Source: Bufo bufo
Lineage: Eukaryota > Chordata > Amphibia > Anura > Bufonidae
Direction of reading: 5' to 3'
NCBI RefSeq assembly: GCF_905171765.1
Contig: NC_053392.1
Coordinates: 340,969,010-341,033,009, forward strand
Length of the DNA: 64,000 nucleotides
Part shown: positions 32,727 to 43,831 of the stretch, piece by piece
Numbering within the stretch: the stretch's first letter is position 1
Layout of the letters: each line of letters begins with the position of its first letter
Translations under genes and position numbers: made by a program
Notes under the pieces: model-generated
The model's database searches: none
Seen by the model: the letters and a program-made list of their open reading frames with translations, nothing else
Told to the model about the DNA's origin: nothing

Positions 32727-33883
32727 TTAAAATGTGAGGTAGTCCACACTATCGTGAGCTAGGCGAGTGCGCTTATCGGTCACGATCTGCCCTGCTGCGC
32801 TGAACGTCCTCTCAGACAGGACACTCGACAAGGGGCAAGCCAAGAGTTCCATGGCAAATTGTGCCAGCCCTAACCACAAGTCAAGTCTGCACACCCAGTA
32901 GTCAAGGGGTTCCTCGCTTCTCAGAGCATTCACATCGGCCGTTAACCCGATGTAGTCAGACACTTATCAGTCTAAGCGTTTTCTGAGGCTGGATCCGGAG
33001 GGCGGCTGTTGATGTGTTGACTGCAAGAATGATCTCATATCCGAAGTGACCAACACATCTTCAAACCGCCCTATTTTTGCAGGCACGGTAGGATTGGTAC
33101 CCGCACCTGTTTTACTGTGGGTGGAATTTCCTCTGCCAGTGCACGCAACAGCAGAATGCAGCATCTCTCGCAGCAAGGCCTGAAAATGCTGCATTCTGAC
33201 AGCCCTCTGTGATGCTGGTAATATGTCCCCCATTTGTTGTTCAAATTCTTTTAATAGAAGAGCCAATATAGTAGCAATATGTCCCCAATTTGTGTGTTTG
33301 TACCGGGGGTCTAAGTACGTTGCCACCCAGTAGAGGTCCTTGACCTTTATGCTTTTTATACGGGTGTCCCTCTTAAAACATTGGAGCATGAAGGCCCCCA
33401 TTTGCACTAAATTGGAAGCAGTGGAGCGCCCTGGCTCCTGCTCATCGCCCAGGAGAATGTCGTCCTCGGTCTCCTCCCCCCAGTCACGGACAACACCAGG
33501 GATCCCCGAAAAGTTTAAAGCCTGCTGTTCTTGCTTCTCCTCCTTCTCCCCCCAGCCACCATCCTCCTCTGACTCCTCTTCAGACTCCTGCTGACTTGTC
33601 TCAGATGGAATAGCCCCCCCTGGGAATTCGGCACGAGTGGAGGAGCTGTGGTGGTGGTGGTGTCTTTGGGGGTGCACACAGCAGAGAGTGAGGAGGGTGC
33701 AGATATAGAGGATGAGGAGGGTGCAGAAGCGGAAGGCTGAGTGAGCCACTCTACCAACTCTGGTGCGCCCATTGAAGTTATCGCACGCGCCTTCTCCAAC
33801 TTCCCACTTAGGCTCCGGCCTGTTGCACCTGCCTGACCCCTGCCATCCCTGCAGAATGGTCTGCCTCTTCCTCTGCCTGCCAT
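32727..33883 (-). pseudogene. hAT transposase, internally deleted
   Basis: The start MAGRGRGRPFCRDGRG is shared with the copy at 1786. The N-terminal Ser/Thr/Pro-rich region runs to about 33640, where an abrupt junction jumps to an acidic segment (ESEEESEEDGGW) in another frame. The C-terminal half follows: VATYLDPRYK, then the hATC dimerisation region at 32963-32727 (PLDYWVCRLDLWL, PLSSVLSERTFSAAG, KRTRLAHD). The BED finger and most of the catalytic region between them are missing, and a stop at 32967 separates the last two frames. It could not catalyse transposition, although the dimerisation part is well preserved. Confidence 0.85.
33624..33637. other. GAATTCGGCACGAG, a cDNA-adaptor-like 14-mer
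   Basis: It lies exactly where similarity to the 968-1786 copy stops. The final CGAG is shared with the native sequence (CTCGAGTGGAGG in the other copy). It equals the EcoRI adaptor junction common in lambda-ZAP cDNA clones. Chance, or an assembly or clone artefact, is possible. Confidence 0.5.
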
Positions 33884-33919
33884 TTTCTAAATGACCCTCT
33901 GCCTAAGTACGTAGAGAAG

Positions 33920-35945
33920 AGCAGTATTTGTGGAAGAAGGTATATCTCAGCCCTTAATCAGTATTTGGCAGAAACAGGTATATGGCACCCCTCAATCAGT
34001 ATTTGGCGGAAACAGGTATATAGCACCCCTCAATCAACATTTGGCGGAAACAGGTATATGGCACCCCTCAATCAGTATTTTGTGAAAGCAGGTGTATTGC
34101 ACCCCTTAATCAGTATTTGGCGGAGAAAGGTGCATTGCATCCCTCAATCAGTATTTGGTGAAAAAAAGTATATATCAATAGCACCCCTCAATCAGTATTT
34201 AGTGGAAGAAGGTATATGGCACCCCTTAATCAGTATTTGGCGGAAAAAGGTGCATTGCATCGCTCAATCGGTATTTGGTGGAAGAAGATATATAGTAATA
34301 GCACCCCTCAATCAGTATTTAGTGGAAGAAGGTATATGGCACCCCTCAATCAGTATTTGGCGGAAACAGGTATATAGCACCCCTCAATCAGTATTTGGCG
34401 GAAACAGATGTATGGCACCCCTCAATCAGTATTTGGCGGAAACAGTTATATAGCACCCCTTAATCAGTATTAGGTGGAAACAGGTATATGGCACCCCTCC
34501 ATTAGGATTTTGTGGAGGCAGGTGTATTGCAGCCCTCAATCAGTATTTATTGGAAGAAGGTATATGGCACCTCTCAATCAGTATTTGGCGGAAGCAGGTA
34601 TATGGCATCCTTAAATCAGTATTTTGTGGAAGCAGGTGTATTGCACCCCTCAATCAGTATTTGGTGGAAAAAGGTATATGGCACCCCTCAATCAGTATTT
34701 GGCGGAAACAGGTATTTAGCACCCCTCAATCAGTATTTGGCAGAAACAGATGTATGGCACCCCTCAATCAGTATTTGGCGGAAACAGTTATATAGCACCC
34801 CTCAATCAGTATTTGGCGGAAACAGGTATATGGCACCCCTCCATCAGTATTTTGTGAAAGCAGATGTATCGCAGTCCTCAATCAGTATTTGGTGGAAGAA
34901 GGTATATGGCACCCCTCAATCAGTATTTGGCGGAAACAGGTATATAGCACCTCTCAATCAGTATTTAGCAAAAACAGGAATATGGCACCCCTCAATCAGT
35001 ATTTTGTAGAAGTAGAGAAGTAGGTGTATTGTACCCCTGAATCAGTATTTGGTGGAATAAGGTATATAGCAATAGCACCCCCCAATCAGTATTTAGTGGA
35101 AAAAGGTATATGACACCCCTCAATCAGTATTTGGCGGAAAATGTTGTATTGCACCCCTAAAACAGTATTTGGTGGAAGAAGGTTTATAGCAATAGCACCT
35201 CTCAATCAGTATTTTGTGGAAGAAGGTATATGGCACCCCTCAATCAGTATTTAGCAGAAACAGGTATATAGCACCCCTCAATCAGTATTTGGTGGAAACA
35301 GGTATATGGCACCCCTCAATCACTATTTTGTGGAAGCAGGTGTATTGCACCCCTCAAGCAGTATTTAGTGGAATAAGGTATATAGCAATAGCGCCCCTCA
35401 ATCAGTATTTTGTGGAAGAAGGTACATGGCACCCCTCAATCATTATTTGGCAGAAACAGGTATATAGCACCCCTCAATCAGTATTTGGCGGAAACAGGTA
35501 TATAGCACCCCTCAATCAGTATTTGGCGGAAACAGGTATATAGCACCCCTCAATCAGTATTTGGCGGAAACAGGTATATGGCACCCCTCAATCAGTATTT
35601 GTCGGAAACAGGTATATAGCACCCCTCAATTAGTATTTGGCGGAAACAGGTATGCGGCACTCCTCAATCAGTATTTTGTGGAAGCAGGTGTATCGCAGCC
35701 CTCAATCAGTATTTGGCGGAAACAGGTATATAGCACCCCTTAATCAGTATTTGGTGGAAAAAGGTATATAGCAATAGTACCCCTCAATCAGTATTTTGTG
35801 GAAGAAGGCATATAGCACCCCTCAATCACTATTTGGTGGAAACAGGTATATAGCACCCCATAATCAGGATTTTGTGGAAGAAGGTATATCGCAGCCCTCA
35901 ACCAGTTTTTTGGGGGGTAACAGGTATATCACACCCATTGTAATT
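33920..35945. repeat. 38-bp minisatellite (about 52 units) of the hAT element
   Basis: Same unit as at 1826-2409, with variants (GGCGGAAACAGG, GTGGAAGAAGG, and units with an extra AATAGC). Open frames of 60-165 codons cross it on the plus strand only because the unit lacks stops; they are not genes. It lies immediately 5' of the transposase start. Confidence 0.95.
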
Positions 35946-36709
35946 TGTCACTCCAATATCGTTTTTACCTCTATATAGCTGCAGTATTGCAGCAGAACCG
36001 CACAAAACTGCTGCACAATACAAATAAATACACTATAATATAATTTCTATGTTATAAAGTATATTATAAGTATATCACACCCCTGTATATCACACCTATC
36101 GATAGAACATCTATACCCATCCTTTAAAGGACTTTTGTGGCCCTATTAGCTAGCGTATGGTGTCCCTAATTGTCCCTGCTCCAAAATGCAACCTCTCCCT
36201 ACACTGGCAAAACATATAATGTAAAATGGCTGCCAGATCGGGTTCTGTTATAGGGTTGGGGGGGGTCCATGTGCTGAAACGTCTCAATTGGCTGTCCTAT
36301 CCCACCTGATGGATGTATCATGGGTCAAAGTTCAGCGCTATGCAAAAAAGTAAGGCACGTGTGAATATCGCCTTATGTTCGCATGTTCGGCGAATTGCGA
36401 ACGAGCAAAGTTCGCCTCAAAAAGACTGCTGGGCGAACCGCAAGGCCATCTCTATATAAGAAGTACCAGCAACGGACACAGTTCATCGGGTAAGGCTAGG
36501 TAATCACTTGCGATTCAATTTTGGTATTCTGTTCCAACAGAATTCCAGAATCTCCAGATCCAGCATATCCCAAACACTGCTGGCACCTTTCACAATCATG
36601 GGGTCATTCGAGATCCCGCATGCAGCAGAGATTTTGTCATTTATTTTTGCCAGAATCTGCAATAGAGGCTTCTGCTGGAACCTCTGCAGCAGATGTGCAC
36701 ATACCCTAA

Positions 36710-37211
36710 GGCCTCTTTCACACGGGCGTTGCGGGAAAATGTGCGGGTGCATTGCGGGAACACCCACGATTTTTCCGCGCGAGTGCAAAACATTGTAATG
36801 CGTTTTGCACTAGCGTGAGAAAAATCACGCATGTTTGGTACCCAAACCCGAACTTCTTCACAGAAGTTCGGGCTTGGGTTAGGTGTTGTGTAGATTGTAT
36901 TATTTTCCCTTATAACATGGTTATAATGGAAAATAGAAGCATTCTGAATACAGAATGCTTAGTAGGTGATCAATTGAGGGTTAAAAAAAAATAAAAAAAT
37001 TAACTCACCTTCTCCTCTTGTTCGCGTAGTTCCCGGTCTCTTCTTTACTTCTTTAATGATGAGCTGTGGGCTAAAGGACCTTTGGTGACGTCAGATCACA
37101 TGCTCCAATCACATGGTACATCACCGTGGTGATCTAACGTCACCACAGGTCCTAACCGGTAGTTCATCTTTTAAGAAGTAAAGAAGAGACCGGGAACTAC
37201 GCGAACAAGAG
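36710..37211. mobile_element. Harbinger-like palindromic MITE, one end only
   Basis: Starts GGCCTCTTTCACACGGGCG after TAA (36707-36709). It has the same internal segments as 37522-38539 (GCATTCTGAATACAGAATGC, GACGTCAGATCACATG, GAGACCGGGAACTACGCG) but ends without a right terminus. Confidence 0.65.
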
Positions 37212-37521
37212 GATATTTCCTATGGGGGTCAGTTTTGTGTCATGTGGCAACAGTTGTGATGCCAGGTATCTACTGAAAGCAGCCAGAAGTGATGCATGCA
37301 ACCTGTCTGTTTGGCTATGGAAGTTGGAATGTACAATTTCTCCAACAGTTGTACCTTTCTGAAGTAAAAATGAACAGGCTGGACACAACCAATAGTTGTG
37401 AATGCAATGCATCTCAACTAACATGATACATTTAACATATACTACATGATTTTACATGGATTCTCATATAACATTATATTAAATATAGAAATAATCTATA
37501 TATTCAGCACAGGTAGAATAA
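37212..37521. other. Unassigned spacer between MITEs
   Basis: No gene or repeat end recognised. Two overlapping minus-strand frames of 62-75 codons show no domain. Confidence 0.4.
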
Positions 37522-38539
37522 GGCTGCGTTCACACGGGTGAGATTTCGGTAGGTAGGTGAACGCATTGCACCCGCACTGAATCCGGACCCATTCATTTCA
37601 ATGGGGCTGTTCAGATGAGCGATGATTTTCACGCATCACTTGTGCGTTGCGTGAAAATCGCAGCATGCTCTATATTCTGCGTTTTTCACGCAACGCTGGC
37701 CCTATAGAAGTGAATGGGGTTGCGTGAAAATCGCAAGCATCCGCAAGCAAGTGCGGATGCGGTGCGATTTTCACGCATGGTTGCTAGGTGACAGTCTATA
37801 CACTGTATTATTTTCCCTTATAACATGGTTATAAGGGAAAATAATAGCATTCTGAATACAGAATGCTTAGTAAAATAGCGCTGGAGGGGTTAAAAAAAAT
37901 AAACAAATTAACTCACCTTCTCCTCTTGATCGCGTAGTTCCCAGTCTCTTCTGATGAGCTGTCGGCTAAAGGACCTTTGGTGACGTCAGATCACATGGTC
38001 CAATCACATGGTCCATCACCGTGGTGATGTACCATGTGATTGGAGCATGTGATCTGACGTCACCAAAGGTCATTTAGCCGACAGCTCATCATTAAAGAAG
38101 TAAAGAAAAGACCGGGAACTACGCAGAGGAGGTGAGTTAAATTTTTTTATTTTTTTTTAACCCTCAATTGATCACCTACTATGCATTCTGTATTCAGAAT
38201 GCTATTATTTTCCCTTATAACCATGTTATAAGGGAAAATAATACAGTGTATAGACTGTCACCTAGCAACCATGCGTGAAAATCGCACTGCATCCGCACTT
38301 GCTTGCGGATGCTTGCGATTTTCACGCAACCTCTTTCACTTCTATGGGGCCTGCGTTGCGTGAAAAACGCAGAATATAGAGCATGCTGCGATTTTCACGC
38401 AACGCACAAGTGATGCGTGAAAATCACAGCTCATGGGAACAGCCACATAGAAATGAATGGGTCGGTTTTCAGTGCGGGTGCAATGCATTCAACTCACGCA
38501 TCGCATCCGCGCGGAATACTCGCCCGTGTGAAAGGGGCC
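37522..38539. mobile_element. Harbinger-like MITE, 1.0-kb near-complete palindrome
   Basis: Ends GGCTGCGTTCACACGGG and inverse of CCCGTGTGAAAGGGGCC, with TAA at 37519-37521 and 38540-38542. The two arms of about 500 bp mirror each other around CCATCACCGTGGTGATG (about 38024). Open frames inside are mirror artefacts. Confidence 0.85.
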
Positions 38540-38542
38540 TAA

Positions 38543-39137
38543 GGGGTGTGATGGGTCACTCACAAGGGGGCCCAATTCAGATTCTTGCCATGGGGCCCAG
38601 TGATTTTTATGTACGCCCCTGCTATGTGCCTACTGAAACCATGAAAAGTATGCAGACATCACAGGAGTGGCACAGCCCTTTTGGGGGAGCCTTCATGTGC
38701 AGCAAATTTTGTGGCAGAAAAGTCGGCGACTAAAAATCAGTTACATCCATCTTAATGGAGCTTGCAGAAATCCATGTGCTTGCTGCCCTATTCAAATGAA
38801 TGGAACTGATTTTCAGTCACAGAATTTTCTGCCACAAAATCTGCTGCGTGTGAAGGCACCCTAATTGTGTTCATTGGCACGGGTCCCAGAGATACTGTAT
38901 GACAATAGAGGACATACGCTAAAGAAGGCATATGCTAGGGATAGGACATCAAACTGCATAGAGGCACTCTAAAATAAAGTATTAAAGGAGAATAAGAATT
39001 TCAGTTCTGCGATTCAGCCGTTACAAAGATAAATGCGGATATACAGATTTATATACCCCCACTTCTTTAGATCCAACCCTGGTTTTGGGAAGAAAATTGC
39101 ATGCACAAAAATACATCTAAACTACAAAGCCTAAGAG
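38543..39137. other. Unassigned
   Basis: No gene seen. A short inverted pair around TTTTGTGGCAGAAAA / TTTTCTGCCACAAAA (38708 and 38824) suggests a small MITE. Confidence 0.4.
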
Positions 39138-39298
39138 CTCATGCACACTACCGCTGCCTGTTTTGCAGCCCGCAAATAGAGGATTCGCAAAACACGGCTA
39201 CCGGCCGCATTTTGAGGAAAGGACTGTCCGGCCCATAATAGAATAGGACAAGAATAGGACATGTTCTATATTTTTGTGGATGCCACAGAACAGACATA

Positions 39299-40861
39299 CA
39301 CTGTGTGCAGAATTATTAGGCAAATGAGTATTTTGACCACATCATCCTCTTTATGCATATTGTCTTACTCCAAGCTGTATAGGCTCGAAAGCCTACTACT
39401 AATTAAGCATATTAGGTGATGTGCATCTCTGTAATGAGAAGGGGTGTGGTCTAATGACATCAACACCCTATATTAGGTGTGCATAATTATTAGGCAACTT
39501 CCTTTCCTTTGGCAAAATGGGTCAAAAGAAGGACTTGACAGGCTCAGAAAAGTCAAAAATAGTGAGATATCTTGCAGAGGGATGCAGCACTCTTAAAATT
39601 GCAAAGCTTCTGAAGCGTGATCATCGAACAATCAAGCGTTTCATTCAAAATAGTCAACAGGGTCGCAAGAAGCGTGTGGAAAAACCAAGGCGCAAAATAA
39701 CTGCCCATGAACTGAGAAAAGTCAAGCGTGCAGCTGCCAAGATGCCACTTGCCACCAGTTTGGCCATATTTCAGAGCTGCAACATCACTGGAGTTCCCAA
39801 AAGCACAAGGTGTGCAATACTCAGAGACATGGCCAAGGTAAGAAAGGCTGAAAGACGACCACCACTGAACAAGACACACAAGCTGAAACGTCAAGACTGG
39901 GCCAAGAAATATCTCAAGACTGATTTTTCTAAGGTTTTATGGACTGATGAAATGAGAGTGAGTCTTGATGGGCCAGATGGATGGGCCCGTGGCTGGATTG
40001 GTAAAGGGCAGAGAGCTCCAGTCCGACTCAGACGCCAGCAAGGTGGAGGTGGAGTACTGGTTTGGGCTGGTATCATCAAAGATGAGCTTGTGGGGCCTTT
40101 TCGGGTTGAGGATGGAGTCAAGCTCAACTCCCAGTCCTACTGCCAGTTTCTGGAAGACACCTTCTTCAAGCAGTGGTACAGGAAGAAGTCTGCATCCTTC
40201 AAGAAAAACATGATTTTCATGCAGGACAATGCTCCATCACACGCGTCCAAGTACTCCACAGCGTGGCTGGCAAGAAAGGGTATAAAAGAAGAAAATCTAA
40301 TGACATGGCCTCCTTGTTCACCTGATCTGAACCCCATTGAGAACCTGTGGTCCATCATCAAATGTGAGATTTACAAGGAGGGAAAACAGTACACCTCTCT
40401 GAACAGTGTCTGGGAGGCTGTGGTTGCTGCTGCACGCAATGTTGATGGTGAACAGATCAAAACACTGACAGAATCCATGGATGGCAGGCTTTTGAGTGTC
40501 CTTGCAAAGAAAGGTGGCTATATTGGTCACTGATTTGTTTTTGTTTTGTTTTTGAATGTCAGAAATGTATATTTGTGAATGTTGAGATGTTATATTGGTT
40601 TCACTGGTAAAAATAAATAATTGAAATGGGTATATATTTGTTTTTTGTTAAGTTTCCTAATAATTATGCACAGTAATAGTCACCTGCACACACAGATATC
40701 CCCCTAAAATAGCTAAAACTAAAAACAAACTAAAAACTACTTCCAAAAATATTCAGCTTTGATATTAATGAGTTTTTTGGGTTCATTGAGAACATGGTTG
40801 TTGTTCAATAATAAAATTAATCCTCAAAAATACAACTTGCCTAATAATTCTGCACTCCCTG
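39299..40861 (+). mobile_element. Tc1-like transposon, DD37E type, intact
   Basis: Ends CACTGTGTGCAGAATTATTAGG and the inverse of CTAATAATTCTGCACTCCCTG, with TA at 39297-39298 and 40862-40863. A second motif, GTGCATAATTATTAGGCAA (39480), recurs inverted at about 40649-40670, giving inner and outer repeats at each end. 1563 bp with one intact gene. Confidence 0.95.
39517..40533 (+). CDS. Tc1/mariner transposase, DD37E, complete
   Basis: 338 residues, uninterrupted, from MGQKKDLTGSEKSKIVRYL to KGGYIGH. Cut-and-paste transposase acting at TA sites in the nucleus. Residues 8-45 form the first helix-turn-helix (EGCSTLKIAKLL, RTIKRF), a basic NLS-like linker (GRKKRVEKPRRK) lies near 49-60, and a second helix-turn-helix region follows to about 115. 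The catalytic triad is D144 (LWTDE), D237 (FMQDNAPSH) and E275 ([11 protein letters not shown]). The 37 residues between D237 and E275 put it in the DD37E (TRT) group, not classic DD34E Tc1. The length is normal for the family, the gene sits centrally between complete inverted ends, and no stop or frame break is visible. Expression is not shown by the sequence. Confidence 0.95.
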   Translation: MGQKKDLTGSEKSKIVRYLAEGCSTLKIAKLLKRDHRTIKRFIQNSQQGRKKRVEKPRRKITAHELRKVKRAAAKMPLATSLAIFQSCNITGVPKSTRCAILRDMAKVRKAERRPPLNKTHKLKRQDWAKKYLKTDFSKVLWTDEMRVSLDGPDGWARGWIGKGQRAPVRLRRQQGGGGVLVWAGIIKDELVGPFRVEDGVKLNSQSYCQFLEDTFFKQWYRKKSASFKKNMIFMQDNAPSHASKYSTAWLARKGIKEENLMTWPPCSPDLNPIENLWSIIKCEIYKEGKQYTSLNSVWEAVVAAARNVDGEQIKTLTESMDGRLLSVLAKKGGYIGH

Positions 40862-41000
40862 TACAGATGCAGACAGTACACGGTGTGCTGTCCACATCTT
40901 TTGTGGCCCCATTGAAGTGAATGGGTCTTCATAAAACCCACAAAAAATATAGATCAGATGCGGACAAAAAATATTTGCATGGATTCTAAAGCCGTTTTCA

Positions 41001-41167
41001 TGCAGTGTTTGTGCTGTGATTTCCATTAGTGATTGTGAGCCAAAACCAGAAGCAGAGCCTATACAGAAATGAGGCTCAGTATAATTGAAAGATTTGCACC
41101 TGTTCTGTGTTTTTGACCCACACCTGGTTTTGGCTCACAATCACGGATGAAAATCACTAACCAAATA
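41001..41167. repeat. Palindromic repeat with GTGATTGTGAGCCAAAACC arms
   Basis: GATTGTGAGCCAAAACCAG at about 41032 and its inverse at about 41129. The same arm occurs near 41568-41660. Possible MITE, ends not defined. Confidence 0.5.
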
Positions 41168-41175
41168 CTGACCAA

Positions 41176-41514
41176 CAGTGATGGCCAGTTCGCATTGTTC
41201 GCCCGCGAACACATGCGGGCTGCCATCTTTTTTCACAAGTCCGGCGAGCCACAGGTAAGCTCTTACCTGTGCCTGTGCACGAGCCGGGTCTGAAAAGAAG
41301 TGCGGTCAGCGGGAGCGGGCAGTTCCGAGAACAGCCACCGGGGGCCTTCATCGGGCTGTTCTCGGAACTGCCTGCTCCCGATGACCGCATTTGTTTTCAG
41401 ACTGGCTCGCGGCACAGGCACAGGTAAGGGCATACCTGTGCCTCGCCGGACTTGTGAAAAAAGATGGCAGCCCGCATATGTTCGCGGGCGAACAATGCGA
41501 ACTGGCCATCACTG
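41176..41514. mobile_element. hAT MITE, palindromic, with 8-bp target duplication
   Basis: CAGTGATGGCCAGTTCGC inward from both ends, with CTGACCAA at 41168-41175 and 41515-41522. The 339 bp fold on themselves almost fully. The apparent 72-77-codon frames mirror each other on the two strands. Confidence 0.9.
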
Positions 41515-41522
41515 CTGACCAA

Positions 41523-42792
41523 ACACTGACATGTGAATAAAGCCTAAGGCCTTATTCAAACATCAGTGATTGTAAGCCAAAAGCAGGTGTGGGTCAAAAA
41601 CACAGAACAGGTGCAGATGTTTCCCTTATACCTTATTTCTGTGTAGGTCCAATCCTGGTTTTGGCTCACAATCGCTGATGGAAATCACGGATGCGGAGTT
41701 ATTCACTTGAATGGGTCCGCAATCTGGAGTGCTTCCGTGGGGTTTCGCTCGGTGCCTCCACACCGCCCAAAAAATAGAACATGTTTTTTTTTTTTTTGTG
41801 GTGCGGACGGATCACGGACCCATTTAAGTTGAATGGGTCTGGATCCGTCTGTGGAATCCGCACGAATGTTGCCCGTGCATTGGGGACCATGGCCAAGTGT
41901 TTGAGGCCTAAGGCTTAACTCTGGGCCTTTCTGCAAAGACCGTTTGCTCTGCTTTCTTTTGCCTTGCTTTATACAATGCTTACATTGCCTATTTGCTTTG
42001 TGAGACTTGCCGTCTTAACCCATTCTAGACAATTTGCTTAGTGCACCATTATATTAGAATTTTTATAGCGTTTTCTTTGTATTCTTGTTGACAAAATATT
42101 TATTTTACCAGCTTTATTCATTTATATAGGCTATTAATGAGTATTTAAGTAAAGTTAATATAACTGCTTTCATACTGTTTTACGAGCCTACAGACTTTTG
42201 TTCCCCCATTTCGGAGCTGCGTAATGAAAAAACCCACAAGCACATTTGAATAACGGTGCCCTCAATGCCTGTTGTAATCCAGGGTTGTTACAGTCCAGAT
42301 CCAGCCATGCGGTCACCATCACAAATTGATTCAAACATCAATCGCAGCAGTCATTAAAACTGCTAGAAGTCCCAGCCAAGCTGATGAATTGCAGCTGAAT
42401 GTGAAATGAGACTCTGAGTTCTTTTCCCACCATCTAATATCAAAGGCTATTGTGTTCCTGAAAAGTAAAGGTCGGAGGTTCAGCATGAAGTTCAACAATA
42501 GACTCAGCCAAATGAGAGGGCCATATTCACATTGGCATTCCACAGTGCACTTGTCTGTAAGTGGACTGTCCATATTTTGTTATGATGCAGTTACAACGAA
42601 TTCTGCAGCCTGGTCAGAATGCAGTGAATTTCTGTTCTGAGGTTTATTAACTATGGACAATGACATGCCCTGTGCGTAATAAACTTCACTAGTACCTTAG
42701 TTCTTATTAGACAGAATGTACAGCCAACAGAAACACATGGATGATTTAGAAAGTATGACATCACATCTAATAAGATCTATGGTACGATCCTA
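41523..42792. other. MITE remnants and unassigned sequence
   Basis: 41530-41700 repeats the GTGATTGTAAGCCAAAA arms. 41690-41910 holds CCGCATCC-type MITE remnants with a T run at 41787. 41920-42790 shows no gene or repeat boundary. Confidence 0.45.
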
Positions 42793-43120
42793 GGGTGCAT
42801 TCACACGACCGTATTTATGAGTCCGCATCCGTTTTGCAGTTTTTCAGAACGGATGCGGACCCGTTCATTTCAATGGGGCTGCAAAAGATGTGGACAACAC
42901 ACCGTGTGATGTCCGCATCTGTACTTCCATTCTACGATTCCGTAAAAAGGATAGAGCATGTCCTATTCTTGTCGGCAATTGCTGGCGTGATTAGGAATTT
43001 TTATCATAGGGCTGACTGCGTGCATTCTGAAAAATTCGGAACACACATGGCTGGTATCAGTGTTTTTACGGATCCGCACTTTGCAGACCGCAAAACAGAT
43101 AGAGTCATGTGAATCTGCCC
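42793..43120. mobile_element. Harbinger-like MITE
   Basis: Left end GGGTGCATTCACACGACCG, right end inverse of CATGTGAATCTGCCC. The flanks are CTA and TTA, so the target duplication is imperfect or mutated. Confidence 0.55.
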
Positions 43121-43831
43121 TTAACCCTTTCGCTACCAGCACCATACATGTACGGTGCTGGAGCAATGTGAAAACATGGCTCCCGCTCGCACGTGCAGCA
43201 GGCACCATGGCCGGCAGGTCTCTGCTGTTTCAAACAGCAGAGACCTGCGGCTAATTACCGTGACCACCAATAATGCCGATTGCGGTAATTAAAGGCTTTA
43301 GATGCCGTGATCAAGTGAGATCACGGCATCTAAATGCGCAAAAACCCAGAAGCTCTCGCTTCCTCCCAATGCCCCATGCGGCCAATGGAGGCATCAGTAG
43401 TTACACAGAACACTACGAGCCTCGCTGACGAGGCTGATAGTGTTCATGATGCAATTCTTATTTTTGCCATCAGATGGCAGGCCAGGATAAGAAATTAGCA
43501 ATTTTCAGTGTAAATCCCACTTTAAAAATCCCTGATAGAACAAAATGAAAAATTTTAAAATATAATTTATAGGCTCATATTTGAGCTTCAAAATCATCAC
43601 AATTTTTTTTTTTAATGTTAAAAAATATATAAAAATATATACATAAGTTTAAATCACCCCCCTTTCCATATAATTAAAAAATAAATACCTACGGAAAACA
43701 GGGTCTAAATGGCCGATTTGCATTTTTTCATTGCTTCTCTTACCCAATAAAATGTGATCAAAAAGTCACACACGCTCCAAAATGGTATCAATAAAAACGA
43801 AGGATTGTTCCGCAAAAAAATGAGCCCCTAA
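43121..43831. repeat. TTAA-start repeat, right end missing
   Basis: Opens TTAACCCTTTCGCTACC with short palindromes (TACATGTACGG; GCAGAGACCTG; GCCGTGATC...GATCACGGC), and later has poly(A)-rich sequence like that at 18.4 kb. The right end is probably cut by the next MITE. Confidence 0.45.

Larger units (their letters stand above)
30521..36454 (-). mobile_element. hAT transposon, 5.9 kb, with 8-bp target duplication
   Basis: Both ends read inward as TAGTGATGGTCGTTCGC and TAGAGATGGCCTTGCGG, and TATAAGAA flanks the element at 30513-30520 and 36455-36462. The transposase lies on the minus strand (33883-32727). A 38-bp minisatellite lies 5' of it, a 112-bp tandem repeat 3' of it, and a retro-insertion sits at 31151-31664. 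The 8-bp duplication and AGTGATGG ends fit hAT. Confidence 0.9.
39138..41000. mobile_element. Harbinger-like MITE split by the DD37E Tc1 element
   Basis: TAA then GAGCTCATGCACACTACCG (about 39132) opens a repeat of the CCGCATCC family. It continues as CAGATGCAGACAGTACACGG at 40864 after the Tc1 element. The right terminus is not clear. Confidence 0.5.

Noticed and set aside
33965..35978. Long plus-strand open frames (60-165 codons) reading like a repetitive protein
   Set aside because: They arise because the 38-bp unit lacks stops in most frames. The same array gives frames in several registers, and the real gene lies on the other strand.
36504..36832. Overlapping 62-96-codon frames on both strands
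   Set aside because: They sit in unique or MITE sequence, mirror each other across strands and show no domain.
40841..41518. Small proteins with near-identical N-termini on both strands (MRSSGAGSSENS and MRSAGAGSSENS)
   Set aside because: They are the two arms of the palindromic hAT MITE at 41176-41514 read in opposite directions.
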